Shown here in pieces: positions 1 to 11,051 of a stretch of 64,000 bases of DNA. How positions within the stretch are numbered: the first letter of the stretch is position 1; each line of letters begins with the position of its first letter. The position numbers and the translations under genes are program-made. The notes under the pieces were generated by a model. That model worked only from the letters and a program-made list of their open reading frames with translations, did no database searches and was not told the DNA's origin. Origin of the DNA: Torreya grandis (Eukaryota > Streptophyta > Pinopsida > Cupressales > Taxaceae); contig JARHVA010000122.1 of assembly GCA_037957365.1 (NCBI GenBank), positions 2,057,001-2,121,000 on the forward strand. The letters run 5' to 3'.

Positions 1-465
1 CTTCGGACAAAAGTCCGAAGGAAATCCTTCCTTTGCCTTGGTCTTTTTTCCGAAGAAAACCTTACCTTTCGGCCCTCTTCTTTGGTCCCTCTGCAAGTGT
101 TCCCTGCCCTCCGCAAGGGCATTTAGGCCCCAAGTTACCCTTCAGACCTTGCGGAAAGGCCCAACTGGTCATTTGCCTGCCCTCCACAAGGGCACTTTGT
201 CTTTGGAGCTTTGTAAAACGACTTGCGTGCTTTGAACCGGCTCATGCTTTGCCAAAAGGCTTGTAGACCAACTGCCCGAAACGGAAAAAACCCTGTGGAT
301 CAACCCGAGATATATACAAGGCTCAAGTCATTTGGCTCAAAAAACAGGCCTATTACAAAAGGGAAAAGCACAACAGCAGAAGGGTCAAAACATGACTGAC
401 TGCTCAAGATAGTGGGGAAGGAAGGGAGACCAATTTTTGGCTTGCAGGACCAAAAATGGTCAACA
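1..465 (-). mobile_element. Partial LTR of the A/B/C family, cut by the window edge
   Basis: The right edge ends in AAAAATGGTCAACA. This is the reverse complement of the TGTTGACCATTTTT start seen in the other LTRs of this family, so the LTR lies on the minus strand and 465 is its 5' boundary. The block also carries family modules: a TTCGGAC/GTCCGAA hairpin at 1-20 and two copies of the GCCCT...AAGGGC motif near 110-195. The sequence to its right does not resemble the conserved 3' untranslated stretch of elements A, B and C. The right side is therefore probably outside the element, which extends left beyond the window or is a solo LTR. The 5 bp after the boundary are GTTAG; the matching duplication would be outside the window. 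Confidence 0.8.
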
Positions 466-1768
466 GTTAGTAGAGACAGCCCAGGAGGACGGCATAGCAA
501 TCCATCAGTGTCAGTCACATTAGACTCTGTCAATAAAGGTTCCAAAAGGATTTCATACAAAAGGAAGCTAACAAGCTCTATTAGCACATCTCAGGCAGCC
601 ACTTTTCTTCATTTAGCCAAGGTTGTAGGCTTGGGTGTGACTTTGTACAGACAGCAGAAGTGAGATGAGAATCTTCAGGCTGCCATTATCAATGATGGGG
701 CGATCTATTTGATCCTTAATCTGTCAGTTATCTGTGAATAATAATTTGTTGTTATCTGACGAATATATTTAAGTCATGAGTACTTGTGGAGAATTAGGAG
801 ACTTGGGATTGCAGACTTTTAACAGTTTTGTCATCGTCTACCTCTGTCCTCTTTTGTGTCCATCACTTTGGTTTTCTCTTCTTTTAGTTTCAGACATTTG
901 TTATTAAGGCTGCTTGTGTTGCAACTTGCATCTACAGTGTGATTGACTTTGAGGTATCCATGGTTGAGTCTTGGGAGGACCATTCTGTAACTTGGATAAG
1001 GTTTCCAATGCATCAAAAAGCTTGTTCCATTGAACTAATGACGAGTAGCTCCATGTCAGGCTGCATGTTTTGAGAAGAAGGCAGCCACAGGTTTTTAAAT
1101 TTTCAGGCTTTAAGACATTAATTGTCTTATGAAATTAATATTATGTTTGGCTTGTGTGTTTTGCATGTGGATCAATGTCTTACAGCTATTGAATTGCTCG
1201 CATAGAATTTTAACTGTGTTATTTAGGGTTTAAGTATGGTTCGGTCAATTATCCTAGACTCCTAGTGTTACATTCTCCAGTTTTGAACAGACCATTGTCC
1301 TTATTCCAATTCATCTATCCCATTCTTTAGACTCTCCAAAAAATGAGTTGGGATCTTTTAAACCGTCCCTTTGTCTACAAACTCCATCATTTCTTCATGG
1401 AATTAATGTTACAAATTCAAGTATCTGCAAACAAATCTAAAACGTTAAGCATTGTGATGGTTTCAGCAATTCACTTTTAGAACTAGAACTCCATATGTCT
1501 CACCACACTGATCATTTGTAATATACAAACCTTCTTGTTCATTAGTCATATAATCCTGGCTGCTTTCTGCAAAATGACCTTCGGGAACTGGTATAGTTTT
1601 GAAGATTCATTGCATTCTAATCATGAATCGATGTATTGTTCACCTAGATAGAGAGAACAAGATTATTTCCTACGAACATGTTCATGCTTCCCATTGGCAG
1701 AACATCAGATCATACATTAGGCAGCGAAAATAAAATTCTGGCACCTTACATAGGAATAAGCAGCTTAC
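466..1768. other. Intergenic or intron sequence, no gene recognised
   Basis: AT-rich single-copy-looking sequence. I searched the minus strand here for the terminal exon expected after the dehydrogenase exons at 1769-2609 (the family normally continues with a Gly-Ala-Ala-Thr-Thr-Cys-Tyr segment) and found none I could support. A minus-strand open stretch at 831-1016 has no recognisable domain. Confidence 0.4.
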
Positions 1769-2609
1769 TTGTGGTATAGTTTTTAAAAAAAACTTCGCCA
1801 AAGCCACAGGAAAAGCTGCAAGATAGCATGAAAATGAATTTGAGAATTCCAGTCATCATATTTTATGACAGCCAACAGACAGCAGATTGAATAAAGGAAA
1901 TAATATGTCTTGAAATGTGTATGTGTGTGTTTATGGCAATGCTGACACATGGTAAGAAATAGTGGCAAATAAAACAAATAAGAAATAGCGTCTTCAGCGA
2001 GTCACAAGGAAAAACAAGTCAAACAATAAATAGATCACTTTCTCACCTAACATTTTGATGTGACACATAATATTAGTTGGTATAACTCCTGGATGTAAGG
2101 AATTGGTTGTTACATTGGCTTTTTCATCCTGATTAAAGAAGAAAAAATTTGAGTTTCCAATTCATCCAAAATCAGCTGGCTTCAAATACAGTTAGGGACA
2201 GTTGAAATCACCTCAAGACGCCTAGCAAGTTCATTTGCATGTAAGATATTTGCAAGCTTTGACTGCCCATACGCTTGAAAAGATTTGTAACTATTACAAA
2301 AAGCAAAAATAAAAGTCTCTAAGAAAATTATCAACCTAGTAAATCTATTCCAGTACTAAAGGTATTGTAAACCAAGAATGTAAAACATATACCATCTAAT
2401 AATTCGCAAACAATTCCATAAACATACTACATGAAATTATCAGAATTAAAATAACCTCGATTCATCATTAATCTTATCAAAGCGAATACCCTCTGGAGGT
2501 GCTCCTATGTGACCAGCAGATGCAACATTGATAATCCTCCCCTGAATTCCAGTCTCTTTAGCAGTGGCTTTTAGCTTGTCTAACAGAAGATTTGTCAATA
2601 AGAAGTGGC
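1769..2609 (-). CDS. Short-chain dehydrogenase/reductase (TIC32/retinol-dehydrogenase-like), four internal exons only
   Basis: Four minus-strand exons, 2609-2456, 2290-2212, 2128-2047 and 1815-1769, each bounded by AG acceptors and GT donors, join in phase without a stop. They encode about 120 residues. In order they read [24 protein letters not shown], a [11 protein letters not shown] block, [20 protein letters not shown], then [12 protein letters not shown] and a short segment ending TIPQ. YGQSK contains the YxxxK catalytic pair of the SDR superfamily, and the Asn-Val-Ala-Ser-Ala strand supplies the catalytic Ser. The closest plant relatives I know are the TIC32 / WW-domain-oxidoreductase-like SDRs, which are NADP-dependent. 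The N-terminal Rossmann exon with its GxxxGxG nucleotide loop and the last exon are not visible. The gene is therefore either split by long introns, with an LTR inserted at 3965, or is a gene fragment. Physiological substrate unknown. Confidence 0.8.
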
Positions 2610-3964
2610 CTGTACAACATCACTCAACTGTCAAAAAAATATAAAGCTATTGCTACACTAACAAGAATCGCTGCAAATCAATGGCAGAGAATTATGGACT
2701 TGTTAATTGGCCCAGTAACTCACCAATATTTATGTAAAATGTCTATTTTCATTCATACAATGTAAGCAAATCCCGAATAGTGTTTACCAACAAAATAAAA
2801 AGCTACAATCATCTAAAGAGACTTTCATTCAGATATTCAGCAAGATATATCTAATAGGAACTCCGTGCAAAGGAGGTTGTCCATCTCAAGTTTTTCATTT
2901 CAAGAGAATAGGAACATATAAAATTGGCCCAAGGTTACAAATTGGAATTTAAAAGGATGGAAATTCACAGTGTGAGACACTCACATTTCTCTATGACCTA
3001 TATATTTTTCAATCAACTACATTGTCTTCCCTTCATTTTGTGATTGCCCTCCACCACTGCCTAACATGATGAAAATAAAGAATCTATCAAACGTATTAAC
3101 TTCTATTTTTGAATCCATGTGCATAAAGGAACAACTATAAACAAAGCCTGTTAACACATCAAACATCCATGCAAGCAAGATTGAAATTTATTCTTGTTCT
3201 CAAAGTCTACCCTAGCCTTATGGGAAAAAAACTCAATATATCCTATTCTTTACACTTAAGCATCAATAACCTCGACTGACCTTTGATTGAGAACTGGACT
3301 GACTGCTGAGGACCTTGTCAAATTATTGATGGATTGTTATTTTTTTAAATGAAAATAAGCAGTGTGTATTATTAGTCACTTAAAGAAAACAAGGTGAAAA
3401 ACATGGCATTAAACAAGAAATGTGTGCAATAGAGTACAAGATAAATAAGCAGATAGATGTATATGCTATAAGATTAATTCATGAGCAGTGTATGATACAT
3501 TTCAATAGAGCTTGCATTTATAATCAGGCAAATAGACTATTCATGAGAATTAAAAAACTCCCAAAATAACCTAGTGGATGCAATAATAGTGGAACCAATT
3601 GACGACATGCTAACGATGTAACAATATCTTGAAAATATATTTAATCCCCCCTCACTACTCAACCCCCTCACTACCTCCCTGCTCCTTATCCCTCCGACGC
3701 CCCCACCCCTTGCTTTTCTCTCCCCTTAATGACTAAATCGGATACAATCTAAATGATTTAGTCATCAGGTTGGATGTTTGAACCTTGTATAAAACAAGAA
3801 GCCATTGTATACAAGGCTCAAAGATCTTGAATAAGTCAAGACACCAACGCAACAAACATCACCAAGTGTCCCTATGGTCGCCATTCCATCTCGCCAGAGT
3901 GCATGGTTAAGTAGCTGCTGCAACCACTGAGTAAGCTAGGAGGTGGTACTAAATACAAGGTTCA
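2610..3964. other. Intron/intergenic DNA with a dispersed-repeat fragment
   Basis: No coding exon could be supported. A possible 5' continuation of the dehydrogenase (acceptor followed by about 19 nt and a GTGAGT donor near 2723) is too short to call. Positions 3465-3655 resemble 31612-31815 over most of their length, sharing motifs such as AATAGACTATTCATGAGAA and ACCTAGTGG, so this is a fragment of a dispersed repeat. 3650-3720 is a C/T-rich tract. Confidence 0.5.
3465..3655. repeat. Dispersed repeat fragment, second copy at 31612-31815
   Basis: Both copies share TTTATAATCA, AATAGACTATTCATGAGAA, AACCTAGTGG or a close variant, and a tail rich in ACATGCTAACAATGT. At the other copy the repeat lies beside a sequence resembling a minus-strand Ty1/copia primer binding site, so this may be LTR debris of a copia-like element. 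No ends or target duplication are visible here. Confidence 0.5.
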
Positions 3965-4424
3965 TGTTGGCCATTTTTTGGCCCCCATATCAAATTTTGC
4001 CTAAGCATGGGAGGAGGGACTTTCAAAGCAAGAGAATAGAAAGTCTTTGGGAAGACTTCGGGTTTTCCAGCAGTGACAACTTCGGGTTTCTGGGGCAGCT
4101 CAACTTCTCCTTTTTATAAGTAATCAGTTGAGCAAAATCCGAAGTAAGGAGGTGCCAAAAGTCCGCTTTGGTCTTTGAGGGTGCTTCTCGGGTTTTCTAA
4201 GGAGCAAGTCTTCATCCAGAAGAAGTCCAAAAAGCTAAAAAAGAAAGACAAAAAGGCAAAGAATTCCTTCGGAAATTTTTTTCCAAAGAAAAAAGAGGAC
4301 AAAACCTTTGGACAATTTGTCCGAAGGAATTCCTTTGGAGATTTTTCTCGGGCAAAAGAATTCCCGTAGACAATTTGTCCGCGGAAAACAAAGCCGAAGT
4401 AACCTACAAGGAAGAACCCGAAGT

Positions 4425-4800
4425 CTTGGACAAGCAAAAGTCCGAAGACTTCAACTAAGAAAAGTCCGAAGACTTCAACTAAGAAAAGTCCGAAGACTTC
4501 AACAAGGAGAAGTCTGAAGACTTAGACATGAGAAAGCCCGAAGTAGGTAGGCTTGGAAAATCCGAGTTACTCCACTTAAGAGTAAATCGGGTTTCTCCAG
4601 GGGCTCTACTTAGGAAGGCTTCATGAGTAAAGAAGCGGCCAAAGTCCGAAGTTGAGAAGCTTGAAAAACCCGAATTACTCATGGTAGAGTAAGTCGGGTT
4701 TCTCCAAACGCTTCACTTAAAGGACTTTCATAAGTAAAGAAGATGCAAAAGCCCGAGTTACTACATATGGAGTAAATCGGGATTTTTTAGGAGCTTGACT
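4425..4800 (+). repeat. Tandem modules of the type-2 LTR
   Basis: Short units built on AAGTCCGAAGACTTCAAC occur three times in a row at about 4438-4510. They are followed by longer units containing AGTAAATCGGGTTTCTCC and an ACTTAAAGGACTTCATAAG-like stretch. The same modules form a cleaner tandem array at 19690-19985. Confidence 0.7.
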
Positions 4801-5147
4801 TAAGCCATCCAGCAACACGAGAGACATGAAAGCAACGGATGACAAAGCTGCCGCATGGCGCAAGCTGGTACAGAAAGGCCAATCAACAAAGGACAAGTGG
4901 CAAGCTGCAGAGTGGACGAATGGCATAAACGCGTCCAAGAAGGTAGAGGCGGTTTTCCAAAGGGAGGCTATATATTCTATATATCGACTATAGGAAAACC
5001 AATGTCTTGGATTGGTTTTCCTCAATAATCAGTTTTGGTCTCTGTTGACCATTTTGGTCCTGCAGGCCAAAATCGGTCCCCTTCTTCCCTTGAATGTTCT
5101 GAGCAGTCGAATTCAGATTACACAAGTCTTCTAGCGGAAGATGAACC

Positions 5148-5385
5148 AGTTCAAAGAATGAAAGGGCTTCTACAAAAGCTTCTTCGGACACTTGAACCAT
5201 TCAGTTCAATTGGTTCAATGAGTTGGTTCAGTTCATTTGGTTCAAGTGCTCGTTTCAAAGGGTTGGTTCGAACAACTTGCTTCAACGGCTTGTTTCAATG
5301 GCTCGGTTCAACGGCTTGGTTCGCTCAATTGGTTCAATGGCTCGGTTCAAATGAGTTGGTTCAAACGTTTGGTTCAAAGGGACGA
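5148..5385 (+). repeat. GGTTCA minisatellite in LTR
   Basis: Irregular tandem copies of GGTTCAA/TGGTTCAATGG separated by 3-8 variable bases. The same motif, as TTGAACC on the plus strand, forms arrays in the LTRs of elements A and B but not in those of element C. Confidence 0.85.
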
Positions 5386-5504
5386 TTCCAATGCCCTTGC
5401 GGAGGGCAGTTTTTGGACCCAAGTGTCCTTGCGGAGGGCAGGAAACACTTGCAAAGTGAACAAGGCAAGTTGGAATTTCCTTCGGGGAAGTGAACAAGAG
5501 AATT

Positions 5505-5985
5505 TCTTCAGACAAAATGTCCGAAGGAATCCGAAGAAATTCTTCGGAAGAAAATCTCACGAAAAGACAAGGCAAGGAAAAGACGAGGAAAAAATTTCTT
5601 TCGGACTTTTGTCCGAAGGAATTCCTTCAGACAAAAAGTCCGAAGAAATTTGGCAAGGCTACGAGCAAAAAAGTCCGAAGGAAAACACAAGTAAAAAGGA
5701 CTTAAGGCAAGGCAAAGGCAAGAATGATTTCTTTCGGACTTTTGTCCGAAGGAATTCCTTCGGACAAAAAGTCCGAAGAAATTCGGAGAAAAGGCCGCGG
5801 GAGGAAAACCCGAAGAAATTCCGCAGGTCAAGCAAAGTGATTGAAACAATTCTTGCGGACTTTTTATCCACAGGAAAAGTGGCCAAGTGAAAAGACCCGG
5901 GGAAATAAGTGAAAAGCAAAGGAAGAAATCCTTCGGACAAAATGTCCGAAGGAATTCCTTCGAGCATATTTTGTCCGAAGGATTT
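5505..5985. repeat. Array of TTCGGAC/GTCCGAA hairpins
   Basis: Repeated inverted motifs TTCGGACTTTTGTCCGAAGG alternate with GGAATTCC palindromes and with partner copies in which the loop is AAAAA instead of TTTTT. Neighbouring hairpins can therefore fold singly or pair with each other. The array lies upstream of the TATA box in what should be U3. Confidence 0.85.
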
Positions 5986-6865
5986 CAAGACCAAGGAGCC
6001 GAAGGACCCCGAAGGGCAGGTGCCCTTGTAGGGGACTCTTGGCCAAAATGAAGGACACTTCTCCAAAGCCAAAGGGTCACCTTCCCTTCGGGAGGGTCCA
6101 AAGCAAAAGCCTGAAGGAAAGGAAACAAAAAAGGCCGAGCAAAGGAAAAGGCCGAAGAAATTCAAAGGGGTGATGGGCCCGAAGACGTCAAAATCAAGCA
6201 CGACGAACTAGCCATTGGTTTTCAAACGGTGACAGGCCTGCACACGTCAATTTTACGGCAAGGAAATAGCCGTTTGATCTGTAAGCTTGAGCGCCAACCA
6301 GAAAAGAGCCCAAAGAGCTAAGAGACAAAGGCTAGCAAAAGACAAAACCAGGAAAAGATGACGCTGGTAAAAGACAAAAGTTGAGAATGAACTCAGCGAC
6401 CTGCTAATAAAAGAGCCCAAGGAGCCAGCAAGGCCGAGAAGATAGCCCTCGAGGGCCAAAGGAGCCAGAAGAGACAAAGCAAGGAAAAGACAAAAGAGCC
6501 AAGTGCAGAAACGGACAAAACAGTCCAAGTGGCGAAGGAAGGCGTCGACTCAAGGAGTTACTCCAGCGGTTGGAACAGTGCTTGCCAAGTGGTCATCAAG
6601 GGGCGCAAATAGTGAACAGTGCGACCCATTTTTCTCCATTTTGCATTTATGAGCAGACAAACCGCGTGGGTGCCTTCAAGGAGTAGTCTTGTTTGTAAAA
6701 AAATGGCGCGGCCTATGTTTTTAAATACCTGAAGTCAAAGCAGGAGCTGACACAGCATTATCTATCAAGCGGCTTCCTCTTCCCAAGGCTCGGAACGCAC
6801 ATGGGCCACTTGTAAAAGGGCACCAAAAGTCTTTTCCAAGAGGGGCGCCTTTTGTTCTCTCTTCT

Positions 6866-6876
6866 CTATATATATT
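6866..6876 (+). promoter_or_regulatory. TATA box of the nested solo LTR
   Basis: CTATATATATT lies just after CTCTCTTCT and before GTAACTTCTCATT. This local order is conserved in every LTR of the family in this window, so it is the likely core promoter; transcription would begin about 25-35 bp downstream. Whether it is active cannot be read from the sequence. Confidence 0.6.
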
Positions 6877-8526
6877 GTAACTTCTCATTCAAGAAAGAGA
6901 TCTTTCACATTGTAAGGCGAAGCCCTGGCATTTTTCACCTGGAACCAATAAAAAATGCATTTTACCTCTATTCTGGTTAGATATTTCTCTGAGTGTGTCT
7001 GAGTGTTAGTCTTGTGTTCAGTCATTGCTTCCTAATGCTTTCACAAGGATGACACCAATGCACCTAGTATCTACAAGGCGCCATTCCTACAGGTGACAAG
7101 AAGCGCTGTACCTGGAGCGCAAAGGCAGAAGGAGGTTACTAGACAGTGTGCTTTTCCTACAGCGCCTATGGTAAGTCCTTTTTCTGTGTGTTCCATTAAA
7201 GCCTCCCTGTCAAGCTTCCTGCAGCCTGGTCCTTTTACCAATTAAAGCGTATGTATGTGTTCTTATGGTTTAGAGTGTGAGTGTGAGTAGGTCAAAATTA
7301 TTTGGTGCATCACCCTCTTAGATTAGGTTTTGTTTTCATGTAATCCTTCTCCTTTTTCAACCCCCCCCACACCATTTTATATATATATATATGTGTGTGT
7401 GTGTGTATTAGCAACTTACCGGAATAACTCAGATGCATCAAAGGGAGCTAGCCCTTATCTAGAGACTCTCCCCCCAGTTTTGCCTTGCCCACAAGCAAGA
7501 GGGGAGTTTCCATTGTTGCGTGTGGAAGGCAGGAGCTCGGCCTCCTGTCCAGGGTGCAATCCACTGTGTCAACAGTCTCCATGGGCAGATGAGAAATTAA
7601 TGCAGCGGCATGACTTCTCTCAAAGCAAACAGACAGCCATCCAAGAACAGGTTAATCATGACATTGCAAGCATGGAGGTGTGGTCCTCACAAAGGGAAAA
7701 TTCAATGCACGGGAAGGGCTCGAGGAGATTTGCGACGATCATGGGCGACGCGTTTCATGGTCAAAGCAAGACAACGACAAAGGTCCCAGTCTCGAACGTT
7801 TTCTTCCTCTCTTTTCTACTACGCAGCTCTCCCTCTCTCTCTCTTCCCTTTATATATATCATGAGATTTGCCTTTTCTAAATGTTCCCAGTTTTATAGAC
7901 TTTTTTCATCTTGTTGGGAGATGGATGCCCATTGAGACGTTTGCAAAAGCGTGCTCCCTTGGTTAGGCTCGACCCTGCCAAGATATTGTAAGAATTGCCT
8001 CTTGAATGTGATGAGACTCGATTTCTTTGCCCGTCTCCTGTCTTCAATTAGTGCTTTAATATGTTTGTTGCTTGGTGGATTCATGAATGCACGTATTCAT
8101 AATCCATTAGCCTGCTGCTTGCCTCTTTGAAGTATTTTCAAATTTTGCAGGTTAGGACTAGTGTTCTCCCCGAACCTCTTCCAATATGTGTTAGCTTGAC
8201 CCTAAGATCGTGCAAGCCTAAGTCACCTCATGATTGATCTAGTGTGGGTTTGAGCGTAGGTGAGTGTCCATTTAAATTTGGTGCATTGCTTGTTAGCCTT
8301 CTTAGGAGCCCTTTTTCCCTTTTCTAACCCTTTTTCCGTGAAAGTTTCATTTCAACAGTAGTTTAGGTGATCCACCAGAAAGGAACTAGCATCTTTAAAA
8401 ATCCTAGAGGCTCAACCTCACTATAAGAAACCCACATCCTGAGGTTGTTCCCATGCTTATAGCCGGAAGTGGAAGAGCCTTGGAAAATTCTCCCACAGGG
8501 GTGCAATTCCGTGCTATAACAGTTCA

Positions 8527-9664
8527 CTTTGTTGTGACTCCATGTGCAAACTATGTCAACCTATCTTGAATGTTTCATTCTTCCCCTGCTTGTTAAAGTG
8601 ATCAGTTCTAACACAAACTATATTATCATATTATATCCAAGCCAAACAACATATATGGTTGCGTCAATACCCTGAATGTCTGATACCTAGCATTCAATGT
8701 GTTATGATACTCATGTTATCATCAAAACAACTCAAGAAAGTCTATCTACAACCCTGAAGTCTCCTGCAACATCTACTCAAATGAATTCCCATGTACCACG
8801 CCATAACTATGGTAATTTTCCTCTTTCTAATACCTGAGGTCAATACACCATTTTCCAAGAAATTTATTACATGTTTGCAGAGACCAAGTATTATTTGTCC
8901 AGAAAATAAGTCCATCAATCCCATGAAATTATGGTGGTGTTTTGATGATAAGGGGTTAACGGTCAACAAAAACTACACTAATCATCAAAAGGGGATGCAC
9001 AACTCAAATCTAATCTAAATACAACAATATAGAAACAAAACAAATTTGAATTGTGTATTGAAATTTAACAAAGCGAGTTCTTAGATAAATACCTGGATTC
9101 TGACTTACTTGTGCACTATCAAAGGCTGAAATTGAGTAAAAAAAGTTGTGGAAGCAATCCCAGAGCAGACCTAGAAAATGTGTTGATCAGAGAAGTGCAA
9201 AAAAAAACCAAAATCAAATTACTCAATTTTGGTTATGATCAAAATCATATGGTTCGATCTAGGCAGGTTAAAGTTTAATTTTGGTCACATGGTTCGATTT
9301 TAGCAAATGATGTTAGATTGTCTTGAAATTTTGCAAGCGCCTCCGCTTATGTCTACTAGTCAAAAACCTCTCCCGAATTGTCAAAATGAGTTGTGGATCT
9401 TTCGTAATGCTTACTCTTTCCTCCAAACCCTAATCCAATACAAGATGCCTTGCAAAAGCATAAAATATGGGGGTAGTTATGAGTGGCCTGCCTCAGTGAG
9501 ACCCTTTTCTTAGGCAGTTTGGCAATCAACAGTCATGCAATCTAGCAAGCGATCTAGTGTAATATGAATATCCTAGACCTTATCCCTATATACGAGATGC
9601 AAATAACCAATAGATTGTATATGCTCTTTCACTAGTTCTTCACTTTAGCTTTTGGTACAAGGGA
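8527..9664. other. AT-rich spacer, no gene recognised
   Basis: No domain or splice-consistent exon could be supported. A 75-residue minus-strand open stretch at 8742-8969 is unremarkable. 9190-9300 has phrases (CAAATTACTCAATTTTGG, ATGGTTCGAT) resembling 11985-12080, so it belongs to the local repeat cluster. Confidence 0.4.
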
Positions 9665-9932
9665 TACATATACTTCAATAGATGGTAGTAGTAGGAAAAA
9701 ACAGAGTGCAATAACTCGTGGAAGCTTCCCTAAGACTTCCTCCTTTCTAAATGCATTAGCATGCTTGTGCATATATGGACTTTTTGAATTCAAATTAAGA
9801 CCTATTGGCACAAACCAACAATTGAAAAGGAGAGAAAGCTGACAAACAAGGTGCAAAAGACTAAAAAAAAATGGGAACGAGGGCCAGGGGACACACAAGG
9901 CACAATTGACCAAGATCGAATGATGATATTAT
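9665..9932 (+). repeat. Direct repeat X, left copy
   Basis: Starts TACATATACTTCAATAGATGG and matches 11736-12000 over about 265 bp, through CCTCCTTTCTAAATGCATTA and AAGACCTATTGGC. The left copy ends exactly where the LTR-like block at 9933 begins, and the right copy begins exactly where the second LTR-like block ends. Confidence 0.8.
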
Positions 9933-10023
9933 TGTAATGTACCTAGAGAGATGCTATCATGAGGTGGGTCGAGATGCCTACATGTGGCACACATCCTTTT
10001 AGTTGGTATATTGTAGGGAGTCA

Positions 10024-10245
10024 TATGGGTAACTTGTGGTATTTATTATATTGGGCAATGAGTGGGCCTACATAGGAATTAGTGATACACCCATCCTTAT
10101 GGGTAACTTGAGGCATTTATTATATTGGAAAATGAGTAGGCCTACATTGGGATTAGAGATATACCCATCCATGTGGGTAACTTGTGGTATTTATTATATT
10201 GGATAATTAGTGGACCTATATTAGGATTAGTGATCTACCAATATA
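10024..10245 (+). repeat. 74-bp tandem repeat in the left LTR-like block
   Basis: Three units starting at about 10024, 10098 and 10172, each reading ATGGGTAACTTGTGG, TATTTATTATATTGG, AATGAGTGG and CCTACAT...GGATTAG in that order. The spacing is 74 bp. A related array with one longer unit lies at 11201-11430 in the right block. Confidence 0.85.
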
Positions 10246-10718
10246 TTACTGTAAGAGGGTCTATATAAGGAGAGGAATATCATTGTGTAAGAAATTAAGG
10301 AGAAATATTGTAATTGAAGTGTATGTTCCAATATGGATGGATTTTTGCATAAATTTAGAGATGGAGTAATAGATGTTTTTGATAGATTTATTCTTCACTC
10401 CTATATAGTAGCGTAATATGGGGAGGAAATAGATGCATGGATTGATTTGGAGGCTAATTGCAAAGAATGGTATGAAGAAATTTCCGTTTATTTACATATA
10501 GAAAAAGAATATGTCAAGGAAATAGATGCGTAGATCAATTTGGAGGATGGTATGAGGATTTCTTTCTCTTGGATGAATGTGATTTATTTGGTTTTCTCTT
10601 CAAAGAATCTTCTATACATGAGGTAGAATATTATTGTCTTTTTGCCTCGGATGATTCAAAGTTATCCAAAGACGTTCTCCCAATTGTTGTCAATGATTTT
10701 CCACATGTGTCCTCTTAA

Positions 10719-11051
10719 TTGGATGGTTTTGATAACATATTTTCCATTGGTGATATTTTATTGGTTGATCCATACATAGATCTATATGCTACTCTTGAGA
10801 ATCAACCTCATGTTAGAGTGATTGAGTTTATTATGTTCAACAGAATGTTGTTGTACAAGATCATATCCAAGCAAATAAAGAAGAATCAGAAGAAGAGGTT
10901 GCATGCACGAGCCTCCACTTGGCTCTTAAGCTTTGAGGGAAACATATTTTCCAAGCATAGGAAGAAGAAGCAAAGGAAGAAGCGGATGCACGGGCTGGCC
11001 TCCATTTGGTCCTCAAGCTTTGAGGAACACGTCTTTTGTTATGTAATGTAA
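10719..11051 (+). pseudogene. Degenerate internal reading frame of unknown family
   Basis: A 110-residue open stretch beginning MDGFDNIFSIGDILL. Upstream sequence in the same general register is interrupted by stops, so the original frame was longer. The C-terminal part contains two diverged copies of a segment that reads HARASTWLLSFEGN in one copy and HGLASIWSSSFEEH in the other, separated by a Lys-rich run. I recognise no domain. It lies between the two LTR-like blocks and ends about 70 bp before the putative 3' LTR. Confidence 0.35.

Larger units (their letters stand above)
5043..7574 (+). mobile_element. Solo LTR of the A/B/C family nested in the type-2 solo LTR
   Basis: It starts TGTTGACCATTTTGG and ends CACTGTGTCAACA. 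The perfect duplication GTCTC lies at 5038-5042 and 7575-7579. There is no primer site or internal region, so it is a solo LTR, about 2.53 kb. From 5' to 3' it contains a terminal hairpin (TTTTGG...CCAAAA), a GGTTCA minisatellite (5148-5385), GCCCTTGCGGAGGGC motifs, a dense array of TTCGGAC...GTCCGAA hairpins (5505-5985), a TATA box (6866-6876) and the conserved R/U5-like end with GAGCTAGCCCTTATCTAGAG near 7445. It is younger than its host LTR because it interrupts it. Confidence 0.95.
3965..8521 (+). mobile_element. Solo LTR, type 2 (TGTTGGCC...CTATAACA), interrupted by a nested solo LTR
   Basis: The left edge TGTTGGCCATTTTTTGG and right edge GTGCTATAACA are flanked by a perfect 5-bp duplication, GTTCA at 3960-3964 and 8522-8526. 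No primer site, polypurine tract or coding sequence lies inside, so this is a solo LTR left by recombination between two LTRs. Removing the nested solo LTR (5043-7574) and its duplicated GTCTC leaves about 2.02 kb, close to the 2.04 kb of the sister copy at 19123-21160. The left half holds CGGGTTTCTCC / CCGAAG tandem modules (4425-4800) and degraded hairpins (4256-4380). The right half holds a TATA-like sequence and a conserved end block shared with the sister copy. Confidence 0.93.

Noticed and set aside
831..1016. Minus-strand 61-residue stretch as the missing last exon of the SDR gene
   Set aside because: It has no similarity to the expected C-terminal segment and no phase-compatible acceptor was found.
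5237..5890. 217-residue open frame in the nested solo LTR
   Set aside because: It runs through the GGTTCA array and the hairpin array; its protein is a string of repeated RRNSFGQK-type words created by the palindromes. Similar long frames exist on both strands of every LTR copy (14248-14883, 46325-46960, 50473-51318), so openness reflects repeat composition, not coding.
7330..7935. 201-residue open frame spanning the end of the nested LTR and its host LTR
   Set aside because: It crosses the LTR boundary at 7574 and the TSD, so it is a chance fusion of two non-coding sequences.
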